Shown here: positions 37,113 to 46,128 of the stretch, in pieces
Layout of the letters: each line of letters begins with the position of its first letter
How positions within the stretch are numbered: the first letter of the stretch is position 1
DNA from: Candidatus Albibeggiatoa sp. nov. NOAA
Lineage (GTDB): Bacteria > Pseudomonadota > Gammaproteobacteria > Beggiatoales > Beggiatoaceae
Direction: 5' to 3'
DNA length: 64,000 nucleotides
Assembly (NCBI GenBank): GCA_025800385.1
Contig: JAOXRS010000253.1
Span: 62,001-126,000, forward strand
Made by a program: the position numbers and the translations under genes
The notes under the pieces: model-generated
What the model was told of the DNA's origin: nothing
The model's database searches: none
What the model saw: the letters and a program-made list of their open reading frames with translations, nothing else

Positions 37113-38480
37113 TTAAGATTTTTTCTGTTGTGGACGTTGCCAACTGGGATTAGATTGTTGAGGGCTACGGCTTAAAGTTAAACCATTGTCTGGTGCATCT
37201 TTGGTAATCGTTGAACCAGCACCCACCGTCACATTATGCCCAACAGAAACAGGTGCAACCAATTGCGTACCCGAACCAATAAACGCATTGTCCCCGATTT
37301 GGGTTGGCCATTTATTGACACCGTCGTAATTACAAGTGATTGTGCCCGCGCCCACATTAACACCGCTGCCCACATTTGCATCACCAATATAACTTAAGTG
37401 ATTAATTTTCGAACCCGTATTCACGGTGGTTTTCTTAATCTCGACAAAGTTACCAATATGGACTTGATCGGCTAATTTAGTATCAGGGCGTAAACGCGCG
37501 TAAGGGCCTACCCGACAATTTGAACCCACTTCTGCATTTTCAATTAAGCTATTGGGTAAAATCTCACAATCATCGCCAATCGTGCTGTTTTTAATAATTG
37601 TATTCGCGCCAATAGTGACACGGCTGCCTAATTTAACATCACCTTCTAAAATCACATTCACATCAATGCTAACATCAAAACCCGTCTTAACTTGGCCTCG
37701 AATATCCAATCGAGCAGGATCTTTCAAGGTTACACCTGCTTCCATTAACTGCATGGCTAATTTTTTTTGATAATAGCGTTCTAATTCAGCCAATTGCACA
37801 CGGTTATTCACCCCTAATACTTCATAATGAGATTCAGGTTGATGAGTGAAAATGTTAATTCCTGCTTGTGCTGCCATCTCAATGACATCGGTTAAATAAT
37901 ACTCACCTTGTGCATTAGAGGTATCCAAGGCATCCAGCCATTTTCGTAAATAGTAAGCAGGCACAGCCAAAATACCTGTATTCACTTCACTGATTTGGCG
38001 AATATTGTTGTCTGCATCTTTTTCTTCAATAATTTGTGTAACTTGGTTTGCTGCATTGCGCACAATACGGCCATAACCTTTAGGGTTATCCAAAGAAACG
38101 GTCAATAATCGTAAAGCTTGCTCACTTTCAGGATGACATAAAGCTTGTAAAGTAGTCGGCTGCGTTAAAGGCACATCACCATATAACACTAGAACCAACG
38201 AATCATCATCAATCAATGGCATGGCTTGCGCAACCGCATGACCCGTTCCTAATTGCTGTTTTTGTTCCACCCAATGCACAGGGCAATGTTGCAGTTGATC
38301 GCGCACTTGTTGCCCACCATGTCCATAAATCACATAAACATCATTAGGCTTAAGCGTGAGTGCAGTTTCAATCACATGTGATAATAAAGGTTTATCAGCT
38401 AAGGTATGTAGCACTTTTGGTAAATCAGAGTGCATACGCTTACCCTGCCCAGCAGCAAGAATAACAATCGCGAGTTTCAA
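37113..38480 (-). CDS. glmU: bifunctional UDP-GlcNAc pyrophosphorylase / GlcN-1-P acetyltransferase
   Basis: This 455-residue protein has the N-terminal nucleotidyltransferase signature LAAGQGKRMHSDLPKVLH and VLYGDVPL. The C-terminal left-handed beta-helix (VILEGDVKLGSRVTIGANT and following hexapeptides) includes IGDANVGSGVNVGAGTI. It converts GlcN-1-P to GlcNAc-1-P and then to UDP-GlcNAc for peptidoglycan and lipopolysaccharide. Length is normal. In many genomes glmU precedes glmS or follows atp genes; neither is present here. Confidence 0.97.
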   Translation of the reverse strand: MKLAIVILAAGQGKRMHSDLPKVLHTLADKPLLSHVIETALTLKPNDVYVIYGHGGQQVRDQLQHCPVHWVEQKQQLGTGHAVAQAMPLIDDDSLVLVLYGDVPLTQPTTLQALCHPESEQALRLLTVSLDNPKGYGRIVRNAANQVTQIIEEKDADNNIRQISEVNTGILAVPAYYLRKWLDALDTSNAQGEYYLTDVIEMAAQAGINIFTHQPESHYEVLGVNNRVQLAELERYYQKKLAMQLMEAGVTLKDPARLDIRGQVKTGFDVSIDVNVILEGDVKLGSRVTIGANTIIKNSTIGDDCEILPNSLIENAEVGSNCRVGPYARLRPDTKLADQVHIGNFVEIKKTTVNTGSKINHLSYIGDANVGSGVNVGAGTITCNYDGVNKWPTQIGDNAFIGSGTQLVAPVSVGHNVTVGAGSTITKDAPDNGLTLSRSPQQSNPSWQRPQQKKS

Positions 38481-39037
38481 AACGTAAATGCTTCCCAGTC
38501 AAAATAGTTGAACAAATTGTAAAGGACTTAGTGAGTCGACGCAATGAATGACATAGTGATGATAAGTATATCTTTTATATCAATCAGCGGTATATTGCGA
38601 TAAATAATAACACCGATATATGACAATCAAATGCCCAACAATATTGTAGATTGTCTTTGAGGGTTGAATATCATTTTTTCCTTATATTCTAATTTCTTAC
38701 ATTTTAATGTTTCTTTTAATAATCATCTTTTTTGTGCATATTTTCATATTTTTCTCAAATAAATATTGACGCTTTCAAATCCCAACTTAATAAATTCACA
38801 CTGTTTTTTTTAAGCCATCATACTCACCCAAAAACATAAAATGGCATAATTGGCTCTTGTCAAATTCATTGAACTCTTATACATTGCAACTAACAAAATA
38901 ATAATCAAAGGTCGTAATTCTCGACTAAGTAGCCGCTTTAGGAGTATGAAAGGTGATAAGGATTCATGCTGGTGTCATACAAATAATTTAATTTAACGCC
39001 AGTTTTTTCACTTTCTAACAATATCGAGTAATGCTCT
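38481..39037. other. 557-base AT-rich intergenic region
   Basis: This divergent gap lies between glmU (minus) and the MaoC-phosphotransacetylase gene (plus). A 16-codon frame at 38946-38996 (MKGDKDSCWCHTNNLI) sits close to an AGGAG, but the spacing is only one base, so translation is doubtful. No other feature was found. Confidence 0.4.
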
Positions 39038-40435
39038 ATGGAATTCATAGAAAATAAAGTCTTTGACGAAATCCAAATTGGTGATACTGCCACTTTAACC
39101 CATACCTTAACCGTTGAAGATATTCGCTTATTTGCATTGGTGTCTGGTGATGTCAACCCAACCCACATGGATGCACAATATGCAGAAGACCAAGAAAGCC
39201 ATAAAGTCTCAGGGCATAGCTTATGGGCAGGTACATTATTGTCTAATTTACTTGGCAACCAATTACCAGGGCCGGGCACAGTTTATCGTGAGCAAAACTT
39301 ACAATTCCAACGCCAAGTGTTCTTAGGCGAAACCATTATCGTCACCATTACGGTGAAAGAAAAACAAGAAAAAGATCACTTAGTTATTTTCGATTGTCAT
39401 TGTGAAAACCAAGACGGCGAAGTGATTTATAACGGTTGTGCCAATGTATATGCACCAGAAGAAAAAGTGAAACGCCCTCGCGCAATGTTACCTGAAGTGC
39501 ACATCAATATGCCCGGTGCGCAGTTAGAACGTTTGGTGAAAATGACCGAAAAATTTGACCCTATCCGCATGGCAGTGGTACATCCTGTTGATACCAATTC
39601 GTTAATGGGTGCAATCGATGCGGCCAAAGCTAACTTAATTGTTCCTGTCTTGTTTGGCCCTCGTAGCAAAATTGCCGCGGTAGCAGAAGAGGAAGGCGTA
39701 AACATCAATGACTATGAAGTGATTGATACTGAGCATAGTCACGAAGCTGCAGCAAAAGCAGTTGCTATGGCACGCTCTGGCGATGTTGATGCGATTATGA
39801 AAGGCAGCTTACACACTGATGAATTAATGCACGAAGCGATTCGCCGTGATACAGGTGTTACTAGTTCACGTCGTATGAGCCATGTATTCTTAATGGATGT
39901 ACCGACTTATCCACGTCCGTTGATGGTGACTGATGCCGCAATTAACATTGAACCAAACTTAGAAACCAAGCGTGACATCGTACAAAATGCAATTGAATTA
40001 GCACATGCGTTAGGTGTTGAGCAACCCAAAGTCGCATTATTAAGTGCAGTGGAAACCGTCAGCCCTAAAATGCGTTCGACTTTAGAAGCGGCTGCATTAT
40101 GCAAAATGGCGGATCGTCGCCAAATCACAGGCGGTATCGTTGATGGGCCTTTGGCGTTTGATAATGCAGTATCGACCAAAGCAGCCGAAATCAAAAAAAT
40201 CACTTCAGCGGTTGCAGGTCAAGCTGATATTTTAGTCGCGCCTGATTTGGAGTCTGGCAATATGGTCGCGAAGCAGTTGGAATATTTAGCGGATGCACAA
40301 TCTTCAGGTATCGTACTCGGTGCGCGGGTGCCTATCGCATTGACCAGCCGTGCTGATAGCGTGTTAAGTCGTATGGCTTCTTGCGCGCTTGCCTTGTTAT
40401 TGGTTCGCAACAAAAAACCACAACTTGACCGCTAA
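39038..40435 (+). CDS. MaoC-like hydratase / phosphate acetyl- or butyryltransferase fusion
   Basis: This 465-residue protein joins two domains. Residues 1-140 are a MaoC-type hot-dog fold with the hydratase dyad in SGDVNPTHMD (Asp38, His43). Residues 150-465 are a phosphotransacetylase (MAVVHPVDTNSLMGAI, DAIMKGSLHTDELMHEAI, RRMSHVFLMDVPTYPRPL). This fusion is known as bifunctional enoyl-CoA hydratase/phosphate acetyltransferase. The second half makes acyl phosphate from acyl-CoA, and the adjacent acetate kinase would use it to make ATP. Acetyl versus butyryl preference is not certain from sequence. Confidence 0.92.
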   Translation: MEFIENKVFDEIQIGDTATLTHTLTVEDIRLFALVSGDVNPTHMDAQYAEDQESHKVSGHSLWAGTLLSNLLGNQLPGPGTVYREQNLQFQRQVFLGETIIVTITVKEKQEKDHLVIFDCHCENQDGEVIYNGCANVYAPEEKVKRPRAMLPEVHINMPGAQLERLVKMTEKFDPIRMAVVHPVDTNSLMGAIDAAKANLIVPVLFGPRSKIAAVAEEEGVNINDYEVIDTEHSHEAAAKAVAMARSGDVDAIMKGSLHTDELMHEAIRRDTGVTSSRRMSHVFLMDVPTYPRPLMVTDAAINIEPNLETKRDIVQNAIELAHALGVEQPKVALLSAVETVSPKMRSTLEAAALCKMADRRQITGGIVDGPLAFDNAVSTKAAEIKKITSAVAGQADILVAPDLESGNMVAKQLEYLADAQSSGIVLGARVPIALTSRADSVLSRMASCALALLLVRNKKPQLDR

Positions 40436-40447
40436 GCAGTCTTAATT

Positions 40448-40481
40448 AGACAGTCCTTTTACATCAAATAAGGGGCTGTCT
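40448..40481 (+). terminator. hairpin between phosphotransacetylase and ackA
   Basis: AGACAG pairs with CTGTCT, and the inner TCC pairs with GGG-type bases around an AT loop. The following bases (CCTTCC) are not a T-run, so it may only attenuate or stabilise the upstream message. Confidence 0.45.
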
Positions 40482-40529
40482 CCTTCCTATCAATATTAAT
40501 TGCGTTCATTGAATCAAAAGGATTTCGTG

Positions 40530-41705
40530 ATGACAAATGCGATTTTGGTCGTCAATGCAGGTTCATCAAGTATTAAATTTTCCCTTTTCTCTTGCCAGCC
40601 ACAACACCATTTAGACTTAGTGTATCACGGTGGAATTTCAGGCATTGGCACACACCCCGCTTTTAAAGCTGAAGACGCACAAGGTCAGAATTTAACCAAA
40701 CAAAATTTAACTGAAGGTGCAGATCACGAAGCAGCTTTTTCGGTGATGTTGGATTGGTTAGAACAGCAAGATGACGGTTTAAATCTTGTGGCAATCGGTC
40801 ATCGCATGGTACACGGCGGCACAAAATTTACCCAACCCGCGAAAGTCACCGATGCCTTAATGACGGAGTTAGAAGCCTTAATTCCGCTCGCACCTTTGCA
40901 CCAGCCGCACAACATCGCACCGATCAAGATTTTACAAAAATTAAAACAAGGTTTAGATCAAGTCGTATGTTTTGATACCGCATTCCATACCACGCAACCA
41001 GACATTGCGCGCACTTTCGCGATTCCACGTAAATACACAGAGCAAGGCGTAAAACGTTACGGTTTCCACGGTTTATCTTATGAATATATTGCCAAAGCAT
41101 TACCACAATTCGCAGGTGACATGCCAGAGCGAGTGATTGTGTGTCACTTGGGTAATGGTGCGAGTATGGCAGCTTTAAAAAATGGACAATGTGCCGCAAC
41201 GACAATGGGTTTTACTGCGTTAGACGGGATTCCTATGGGTACACGTCCCGGTAATATTGATCCCGGTGTGATTTTATACTTAGTTGAACAAGGCTTAGAT
41301 GCGAAACAGCTTGAACATTTGCTTTATAAGGAGTCAGGTTTATTAGGGGTTTCAGGCATCAGCAATGACATGCAGGAATTATTAGACAATCCAGCCCCTG
41401 AAGCCCAACAAGCGGTTGATTTATTTAATTATCGAGTTGCACGAGAAATCGGCTCATTATGCGCAACCATTGGCGGCTTAGATGCGTTAGTGTTTACCGC
41501 AGGCATTGGCGAACATTCACCACAAGTACGTGAACAGATTTGCCAACAAAGTGCATGGTTAGGCGTAGAATTAGACACCGCTGCAAACAACCAAGATTCA
41601 AACAAAATCAGTACTGATGCCAGTCAAGTTTCAGTGTGGGTGATTCCAACCAATGAAGAAAAAATGATTGCGCAACATACTTATGATTTATTAGAGATTG
41701 CGTAA
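40530..41705 (+). CDS. ackA: acetate kinase
   Basis: The ATG at 40530 follows AAAAGGA with good spacing and gives MTNAILVVNAGSSSIKFSLF, the family start; the 391-residue length is normal. Other motifs are CFDTAFHTTQPD, YGFHGLSYEYI, CHLGNGASMAA and VFTAGIGEHSP. It converts acetyl phosphate and ADP to acetate and ATP. Together with the upstream gene it forms the Pta-Ack substrate-level phosphorylation route. Confidence 0.97.
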   Translation: MTNAILVVNAGSSSIKFSLFSCQPQHHLDLVYHGGISGIGTHPAFKAEDAQGQNLTKQNLTEGADHEAAFSVMLDWLEQQDDGLNLVAIGHRMVHGGTKFTQPAKVTDALMTELEALIPLAPLHQPHNIAPIKILQKLKQGLDQVVCFDTAFHTTQPDIARTFAIPRKYTEQGVKRYGFHGLSYEYIAKALPQFAGDMPERVIVCHLGNGASMAALKNGQCAATTMGFTALDGIPMGTRPGNIDPGVILYLVEQGLDAKQLEHLLYKESGLLGVSGISNDMQELLDNPAPEAQQAVDLFNYRVAREIGSLCATIGGLDALVFTAGIGEHSPQVREQICQQSAWLGVELDTAANNQDSNKISTDASQVSVWVIPTNEEKMIAQHTYDLLEIA

Positions 41706-41719
41706 AGCCTTTGTATCAA

Positions 41720-41760
41720 GAGTTCGATATGTACGATGATTTTAAATACATACCGAACTC
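41720..41760. terminator. bidirectional terminator between ackA and the PPOX gene
   Basis: GAGTTCG-A-TATGTA pairs with TACATA-C-CGAACTC, a 13-pair stem with one mismatch, then ATTTTACT. It lies between the convergent ends of ackA and the PPOX-like gene. Confidence 0.75.
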
Positions 41761-41766
41761 ATTTTA

Positions 41767-42351
41767 CTATTGATGATAAGGACAAACAGGTTTCGTTCCA
41801 TGCCAAACAGGTAATTGCATATCTTCTGCTTCTTCTACGGGATCGCCTGTTCTCGCTTTAAATGCGCCCTCTTGAATTGTCAATTTCATCAACGCTGTAG
41901 CTTTTCTCTCTTGGGCATTAGGTGGACGGATATGCTGCCACCGCTCTGGCTCAATTTGATTAATAATCACTTCGAACGCCTTATCAAACTCCGCTGCATC
42001 TACAACCCGCGAACCCGTGCAATACAACACCGCTGAACGATAATTCACACTGTGATGATACGCTGATTTAGACATGACCCATTCCGTTGTTTCCGCCAGC
42101 GACACACAAATTTCTTCACCCGCTTCTAATAATTTCTGTAAACGGCTTTTGTTCGCAACGTGAAAATACAAATGCTCATCAACCCGCCATAAGGTGATCG
42201 GAATCACAATTGCACGACCGTCACTAATGAATCCAATATGCGCGGTTTTTAAATCATCGACCAACGAGAATACCGCCGACTTTTCATAACTTGCCCGTTT
42301 CGCGCCTCTTCTAACCCGACTTTTATCACTGGTTTGTAAAAGATTTTCCAT
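41767..42351 (-). CDS. pyridoxamine 5'-phosphate oxidase-like flavin-binding protein
   Basis: This 194-residue protein has the split-barrel PPOX-like fold signs: RGAKRASYEKSAVFSLVDD, AHIGFISDGRAIVIPITLWR, LYFHVANKSRLQKLLEAG and ICVSLAETTEWVMSKSAYHH. This group binds FMN or related cofactors and is annotated as pyridoxamine 5'-phosphate oxidase family. It is divergent from a MocR-type regulator, an arrangement common in proteobacteria in which the PLP-binding regulator probably controls it. A role in B6-vitamer handling is inferred, not shown. Confidence 0.82.
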   Translation of the reverse strand: MENLLQTSDKSRVRRGAKRASYEKSAVFSLVDDLKTAHIGFISDGRAIVIPITLWRVDEHLYFHVANKSRLQKLLEAGEEICVSLAETTEWVMSKSAYHHSVNYRSAVLYCTGSRVVDAAEFDKAFEVIINQIEPERWQHIRPPNAQERKATALMKLTIQEGAFKARTGDPVEEAEDMQLPVWHGTKPVCPYHQ

Positions 42352-42398
42352 ATCACAGTCCCCATTGATGTGTTGATGCTGTGATTATCTGTTTTAAT

Positions 42399-42407
42399 TG
42401 GTATGAT
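42399..42407 (+). promoter_or_regulatory. extended -10 promoter of the MocR gene
   Basis: TGGTATGAT fits the extended -10 form (TGn before TATGAT); a consensus -35 is absent. Initiation near 42414 would exclude the ATG at 42403 as the translation start and favour 42430 or 42445. The divergent PPOX promoter must lie in the same short spacer. Confidence 0.45.
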
Positions 42408-42429
42408 AATAAGAGCCAATTTTAATAAA

Positions 42430-43872
42430 ATGATAATACCAGTAATGGAATTACCTGATTTACATGCGATTCAGCTGAATCCACAACGAAACTTACAAAC
42501 CCAAATTCATCAGCACATTGTCGAATGGATTTGCTCGGGGCGATTGCCAGCGACAACAAAATTGCCATCGTCACGCCAACTGGCTCAAGATTTAGGTGTC
42601 AGCCGCAATACAATTTGTTTGGTATTTGACCAATTGAAATCAGAAGGTTTTATCGAAACATATCAAGGAAAAGGGGTCTATGTCGCAACAGAATTGCCCG
42701 TGAGAGATTTATCAGCAGCAAGTCCCCAATCCAAAACTATACAAGCTTTGCCCACAGTTTCAAAATTCGCCCAATCACTGCAAAAAGACACATTTACAGA
42801 TACCACGCTACCTTTGCCGTTTACGCTGGGCATTCCAGATTTAAGCGCATTTCCCACTAAAATTTGGCAGCAAATTCAACGTCTTCATCATAATCGTGTC
42901 AGTTTGATGGGCTATGATAGCTATCGAGGATTTAAACCGCTACGTCAAGCAATTGCAGCCTATTTACGTTTATCTCGAGGGGTTCATTGTGATGCTGAGC
43001 AAATCATTATCACCCAAGGTGCGCAGCAAGCCATTTCACTGTGTGCACAAATTTTATTGGATGAAGATGATACGGTTTTTCTGGAAAATCCAGGATATTT
43101 GGGTGCAAGGCAAGCTTTAAGAAGTAACAGTATTCAGCCCGTACCATTACGCGATCAATGTGTAGATGTGGATTTTTTATACCAGTCAAAAGGCAAACTA
43201 CTTTACGCCACGCCAACCCATCAATATCCTTTGGGCGGGGTTTTGTCAGCGGGGCAGCGGCTTAAACTGATTGACTGGGCAGCTTCACAACAAGCGTGGA
43301 TTATTGAAGATGATTATGACAGCGAGTTTTATTTTAATCACAAACCGATTACCGCGCTACAAGGCATGACTGAATCAAATACGGTAATTTATTTAGGCAG
43401 CTTTAGCAAAACTTTATTTCCAGCATTACGTGTGGGTTACTTGGTTGTGCCTAAACAATTGATTGATGTTTTTGCTCAAGCCAAAAGCTTTATGACGGGC
43501 GAATCGCCTTTGTTAAATCAAGCTGTGATAAGTGATTTTATAACGGAAGGACATTTCACACGGCATCTGCGGAAAATGCGTAAGTTGTATAAACAAAAAT
43601 GGTTGCACTTTGACCAATTGATTCATGAGAAATTATTTGGGATTGCAACACCGATTGCTGAGAGCGCAGGTATGCATTTAGTGATTGAAATACCCAACAT
43701 TGATGATAAAAAGCTACAGCAACATTTATTACAAAATGGCTTTGGTGGATCAGAACTATCACGTTATTACATTGGTGACGCTGAAAAAACAGGTTTGGTT
43801 TTAGGCTTTGCGAATACGACTGAAACGCAGAGGGTGAAATGTGTGGAGTTGATTCAGGCTTATCTGACTTGA
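42430..43872 (+). CDS. MocR-family transcriptional regulator (GntR HTH plus aminotransferase-like domain)
   Basis: Start candidates are 42403, 42430 and 42445; 42430 is taken because the likely promoter overlaps 42403. An N-terminal GntR winged helix (SGRLPATTKLPSSRQLAQDLGVSRNTI in pieces) is followed by a class I aminotransferase-like domain. That domain carries the PLP Lys in GSFSKTLFPALRVGY and the Asp of EDDYDSEF. These regulators bind PLP as effector and usually do not transaminate. It probably controls the divergent PPOX gene and itself. Confidence 0.85.
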   Translation: MIIPVMELPDLHAIQLNPQRNLQTQIHQHIVEWICSGRLPATTKLPSSRQLAQDLGVSRNTICLVFDQLKSEGFIETYQGKGVYVATELPVRDLSAASPQSKTIQALPTVSKFAQSLQKDTFTDTTLPLPFTLGIPDLSAFPTKIWQQIQRLHHNRVSLMGYDSYRGFKPLRQAIAAYLRLSRGVHCDAEQIIITQGAQQAISLCAQILLDEDDTVFLENPGYLGARQALRSNSIQPVPLRDQCVDVDFLYQSKGKLLYATPTHQYPLGGVLSAGQRLKLIDWAASQQAWIIEDDYDSEFYFNHKPITALQGMTESNTVIYLGSFSKTLFPALRVGYLVVPKQLIDVFAQAKSFMTGESPLLNQAVISDFITEGHFTRHLRKMRKLYKQKWLHFDQLIHEKLFGIATPIAESAGMHLVIEIPNIDDKKLQQHLLQNGFGGSELSRYYIGDAEKTGLVLGFANTTETQRVKCVELIQAYLT

Positions 43873-43879
43873 TAAAGGT

Positions 43880-43925
43880 GATTTTATCTTGCTTCCACAA
43901 CCTGTGTAAAAACAAGATAAAAATC
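43880..43925. terminator. bidirectional terminator between mocR and mtnC
   Basis: GATTTTATCTTG pairs with CAAGATAAAAATC with one bulged base; runs of T and A within the stem flank serve either strand. It fills the gap between the convergent genes. Confidence 0.65.
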
Positions 43926-43930
43926 AGTAG

Positions 43931-44611
43931 TTAGTCTACTTTTACTTCATCAAAACCACGTATCTGAGGGTGTGGATAACTAGACATACGGCGCGCATCA
44001 CGATTTAAACAATAAGTCTTCATACCGCTATTTTGCGCTGCATCTAATTCTTCGACAACATCTGATAAAAATAGAATATGTGAAGGTGATTCACCAATGC
44101 TATCGGCAATTTTACGATAAGAACGTTTTTCCTGTTTATGACCTGTTGTCGTGTCAAAATAACCAGAAAACAAATCTGTTAAATCACCATATTCCGTATG
44201 GCCAAAAAACAGTTGTTGGGCTTTAATTGAACCAGAAGAATAGACATAAAGCTTTTTACCACTGGCGTGCCACTTCTGCAAATTGGTTACTGCATCAGGA
44301 TACATATGTGCTTTGTAAGCTTCTTCTTTATAACCTGCTTCCCAGATCAATCCCTGTAATGCTTTCAATGGTGTGGCTTTTTTATCTTCCGCAATCCAAT
44401 CTAATAATACTTGCACAACTTCATTTTGAGGCAAGTCAGGCTGACCAATCATTTCGCGAGTAGCTTCTAACTGTGCTTGTACTTCTGCATCCTCGCTATG
44501 CGCTTGAACAAACTTTGGTAAATGTAATTCCGCATAAGGAAATAATACATCCCGTACAAAACTTAATGACGATGTTGTTCCTTCAATATCTGTCAAAACA
44601 GTGGTAATCAC
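43931..44611 (-). CDS. mtnC: acireductone synthase (enolase-phosphatase E1)
   Basis: This 226-residue HAD-type protein has the nucleophile motif LTDIEGTTSSLSFV and the typical C-terminal LFLSDVVEELDAA and NRDAR. It enolises and dephosphorylates 2,3-diketo-5-methylthiopentyl-1-phosphate to acireductone in methionine salvage. It is the last gene of the mtnB-mtnD-mtnC run, one base after mtnD, which indicates translational coupling. Confidence 0.95.
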   Translation of the reverse strand: MITTVLTDIEGTTSSLSFVRDVLFPYAELHLPKFVQAHSEDAEVQAQLEATREMIGQPDLPQNEVVQVLLDWIAEDKKATPLKALQGLIWEAGYKEEAYKAHMYPDAVTNLQKWHASGKKLYVYSSGSIKAQQLFFGHTEYGDLTDLFSGYFDTTTGHKQEKRSYRKIADSIGESPSHILFLSDVVEELDAAQNSGMKTYCLNRDARRMSSYPHPQIRGFDEVKVD

Positions 44612-44612
44612 A

Positions 44613-45155
44613 CTACTCTCCCATTAGAGGAAATTGCTTGGCAATCTCATCTCCAGTAAATGTTGCCACCCAGCCATCATTTTGGGTGAACATACGAATA
44701 CATTTGAAAAAGGGTTCAGCACCTGTATCAAACCAGTGCTTTGTGCCCGCTGGTACATTAATTAAATCACCTTTCTCACACAATAAGCCATATACTTTGT
44801 CATCAAGGTGAATATAGAATAAACCACTGCCATCAATGAAAAATCGCACTTCGTCGTCATCATGAATGTGTTCAGCTAAGAATTTCTCACGTAGCATTTG
44901 TTTATCTGGGTGGTCAGGATGTAAATTAACCACGTCAACAGACTGAAAACCATTTTCAGCAGCCAATTTGTCAATTGACGCTTGATAGGCTGCAATCACT
45001 TCGTCTTGTGAGCTAGACTCAGTTACAGGTTGGCTGGCCTCCCAGCGTTCCATTTTAATCCCTAATTGATCGAGCTGGCTAGCAATTTGTGAGAAGTCGG
45101 TTGTTAACTGACTTTGGCTTGGGTTGTTTGCATCATATACGGTTAATGTTGTCAT
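44613..45155 (-). CDS. mtnD: acireductone dioxygenase
   Basis: This 180-residue cupin has the metal-binding set HIHDDDEVRFFIDGSG (two His and Glu) and a downstream His in GTKHWFD. It cleaves acireductone with oxygen to the methionine precursor 2-oxo-4-methylthiobutanoate and formate (Fe form) or to an off-pathway product (Ni form). It sits between mtnB (10 bases upstream) and mtnC. Confidence 0.95.
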   Translation of the reverse strand: MTTLTVYDANNPSQSQLTTDFSQIASQLDQLGIKMERWEASQPVTESSSQDEVIAAYQASIDKLAAENGFQSVDVVNLHPDHPDKQMLREKFLAEHIHDDDEVRFFIDGSGLFYIHLDDKVYGLLCEKGDLINVPAGTKHWFDTGAEPFFKCIRMFTQNDGWVATFTGDEIAKQFPLMGE

Positions 45156-45165
45156 TGCATCTATC

Positions 45166-45792
45166 CTATTTTTTTATTTGTAGGTTAAGAATTTCACATT
45201 CAAATAAGAATTCACATGCTTCAATATGTCGTCTGGCATCAGCAATTGATTCTCCCCAAGTATACAAACCATGCCCTGCAAGCAAATAACCATGAATCGC
45301 AGGATTTTCATCCAAATAAGCGTTTACATGTTGAGATAAGGCGACCATGTCTTGCGTATTAGGGAAGATTGGCATGGAAAAACGTGTGTCATGGGTGTCT
45401 GTGCCTGTAAATGCTTTTAGCACTTCATAACCTTCTAAATGTAAATAACCTTCAGCCTCGTAAAACTTGGATAACACTGTTGCATTAACCGAATGAGTAT
45501 GCAGTATTGCTCCAATTGAAGTATCTCGTTCATAGAGCATGGTGTGTAATAATGTTTCTGCCGATGGCTTTTTATGTATATCAATGGCTTGCCCTGAAAC
45601 ATCAACTACCATAACATCATGTGGTGTTAGTTCACCTTTTGATTGTCCTGATACAGTGATGGCAATATGTTCAGCATCTAAGCGACAAGAGTAATTACTA
45701 CTAGTGGCAGGAGACCAACCGCGTGTAAACAAAAACTGTCCAACTTCGCAAATTTCTTTTGCTTTGCTGGTAAATAAAGTGTGGTCGTACAT
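45166..45792 (-). CDS. mtnB: methylthioribulose-1-phosphate dehydratase
   Basis: This 208-residue class II aldolase-type protein has zinc-binding His in ILHTHSVNATVLS and GHGLYTWG, and an N-terminal WSPATSSNYSCRL typical of MtnB. It dehydrates methylthioribulose-1-phosphate in methionine salvage. It is the first gene of mtnBDC. The mtnA, mtnK/mtnN and final transaminase genes are elsewhere. Confidence 0.95.
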   Translation of the reverse strand: MYDHTLFTSKAKEICEVGQFLFTRGWSPATSSNYSCRLDAEHIAITVSGQSKGELTPHDVMVVDVSGQAIDIHKKPSAETLLHTMLYERDTSIGAILHTHSVNATVLSKFYEAEGYLHLEGYEVLKAFTGTDTHDTRFSMPIFPNTQDMVALSQHVNAYLDENPAIHGYLLAGHGLYTWGESIADARRHIEACEFLFECEILNLQIKK

Positions 45793-46128
45793 GAATTATC
45801 TGTGTTGTGTATGTAAATCTAAGCTCATTATAATTTTTAAAACGGTTATTGACCACCAATAAAATGACTTGCTCTTTGATGAATCAGGTTTCTCAATTTT
45901 TCCAAAACTCAAGCACCGCGTAGTATGTAGTAAAATTGAGTTATCGCCTGATTTTTATTTCTTCCTAATTGCATGATTTCCATCATCTGCTTGTTTAGTA
46001 ATACAACTAAAGTTCATATTCAAAGCTTCGACAAATACAAAATACTATTTATGTTACAAACCGCAACGTCTATAATTCGCTACAAATCCCCAAGATTTTT
46101 TTGACATTGACTTAGATAAGGATACACC
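45793..46128. other. divergent promoter region between mtnB and exbB
   Basis: This 336-base gap holds the mtnB promoter candidate and should hold the exbB promoter. No SAM riboswitch fold (kink-turn or characteristic GA-rich elements) was recognised, and no gene. Confidence 0.5.
45827..45855 (-). promoter_or_regulatory. candidate sigma-70 promoter of mtnBDC
   Basis: On the minus strand TGGTCA, 17 bases, TATAAT is followed by about 35 bases to the mtnB ATG. The -10 is perfect and the -35 matches four of six consensus bases. Confidence 0.5.

Noticed and set aside
38931..38942. Short TAGCCGCTTT-type strings shared by three spots in the window
   Set aside because: About ten bases, too short to distinguish from chance.
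45793..46128. SAM riboswitch before mtnBDC
   Set aside because: No kink-turn or four-way-junction pattern was seen; a plain sigma-70 promoter is a better fit.
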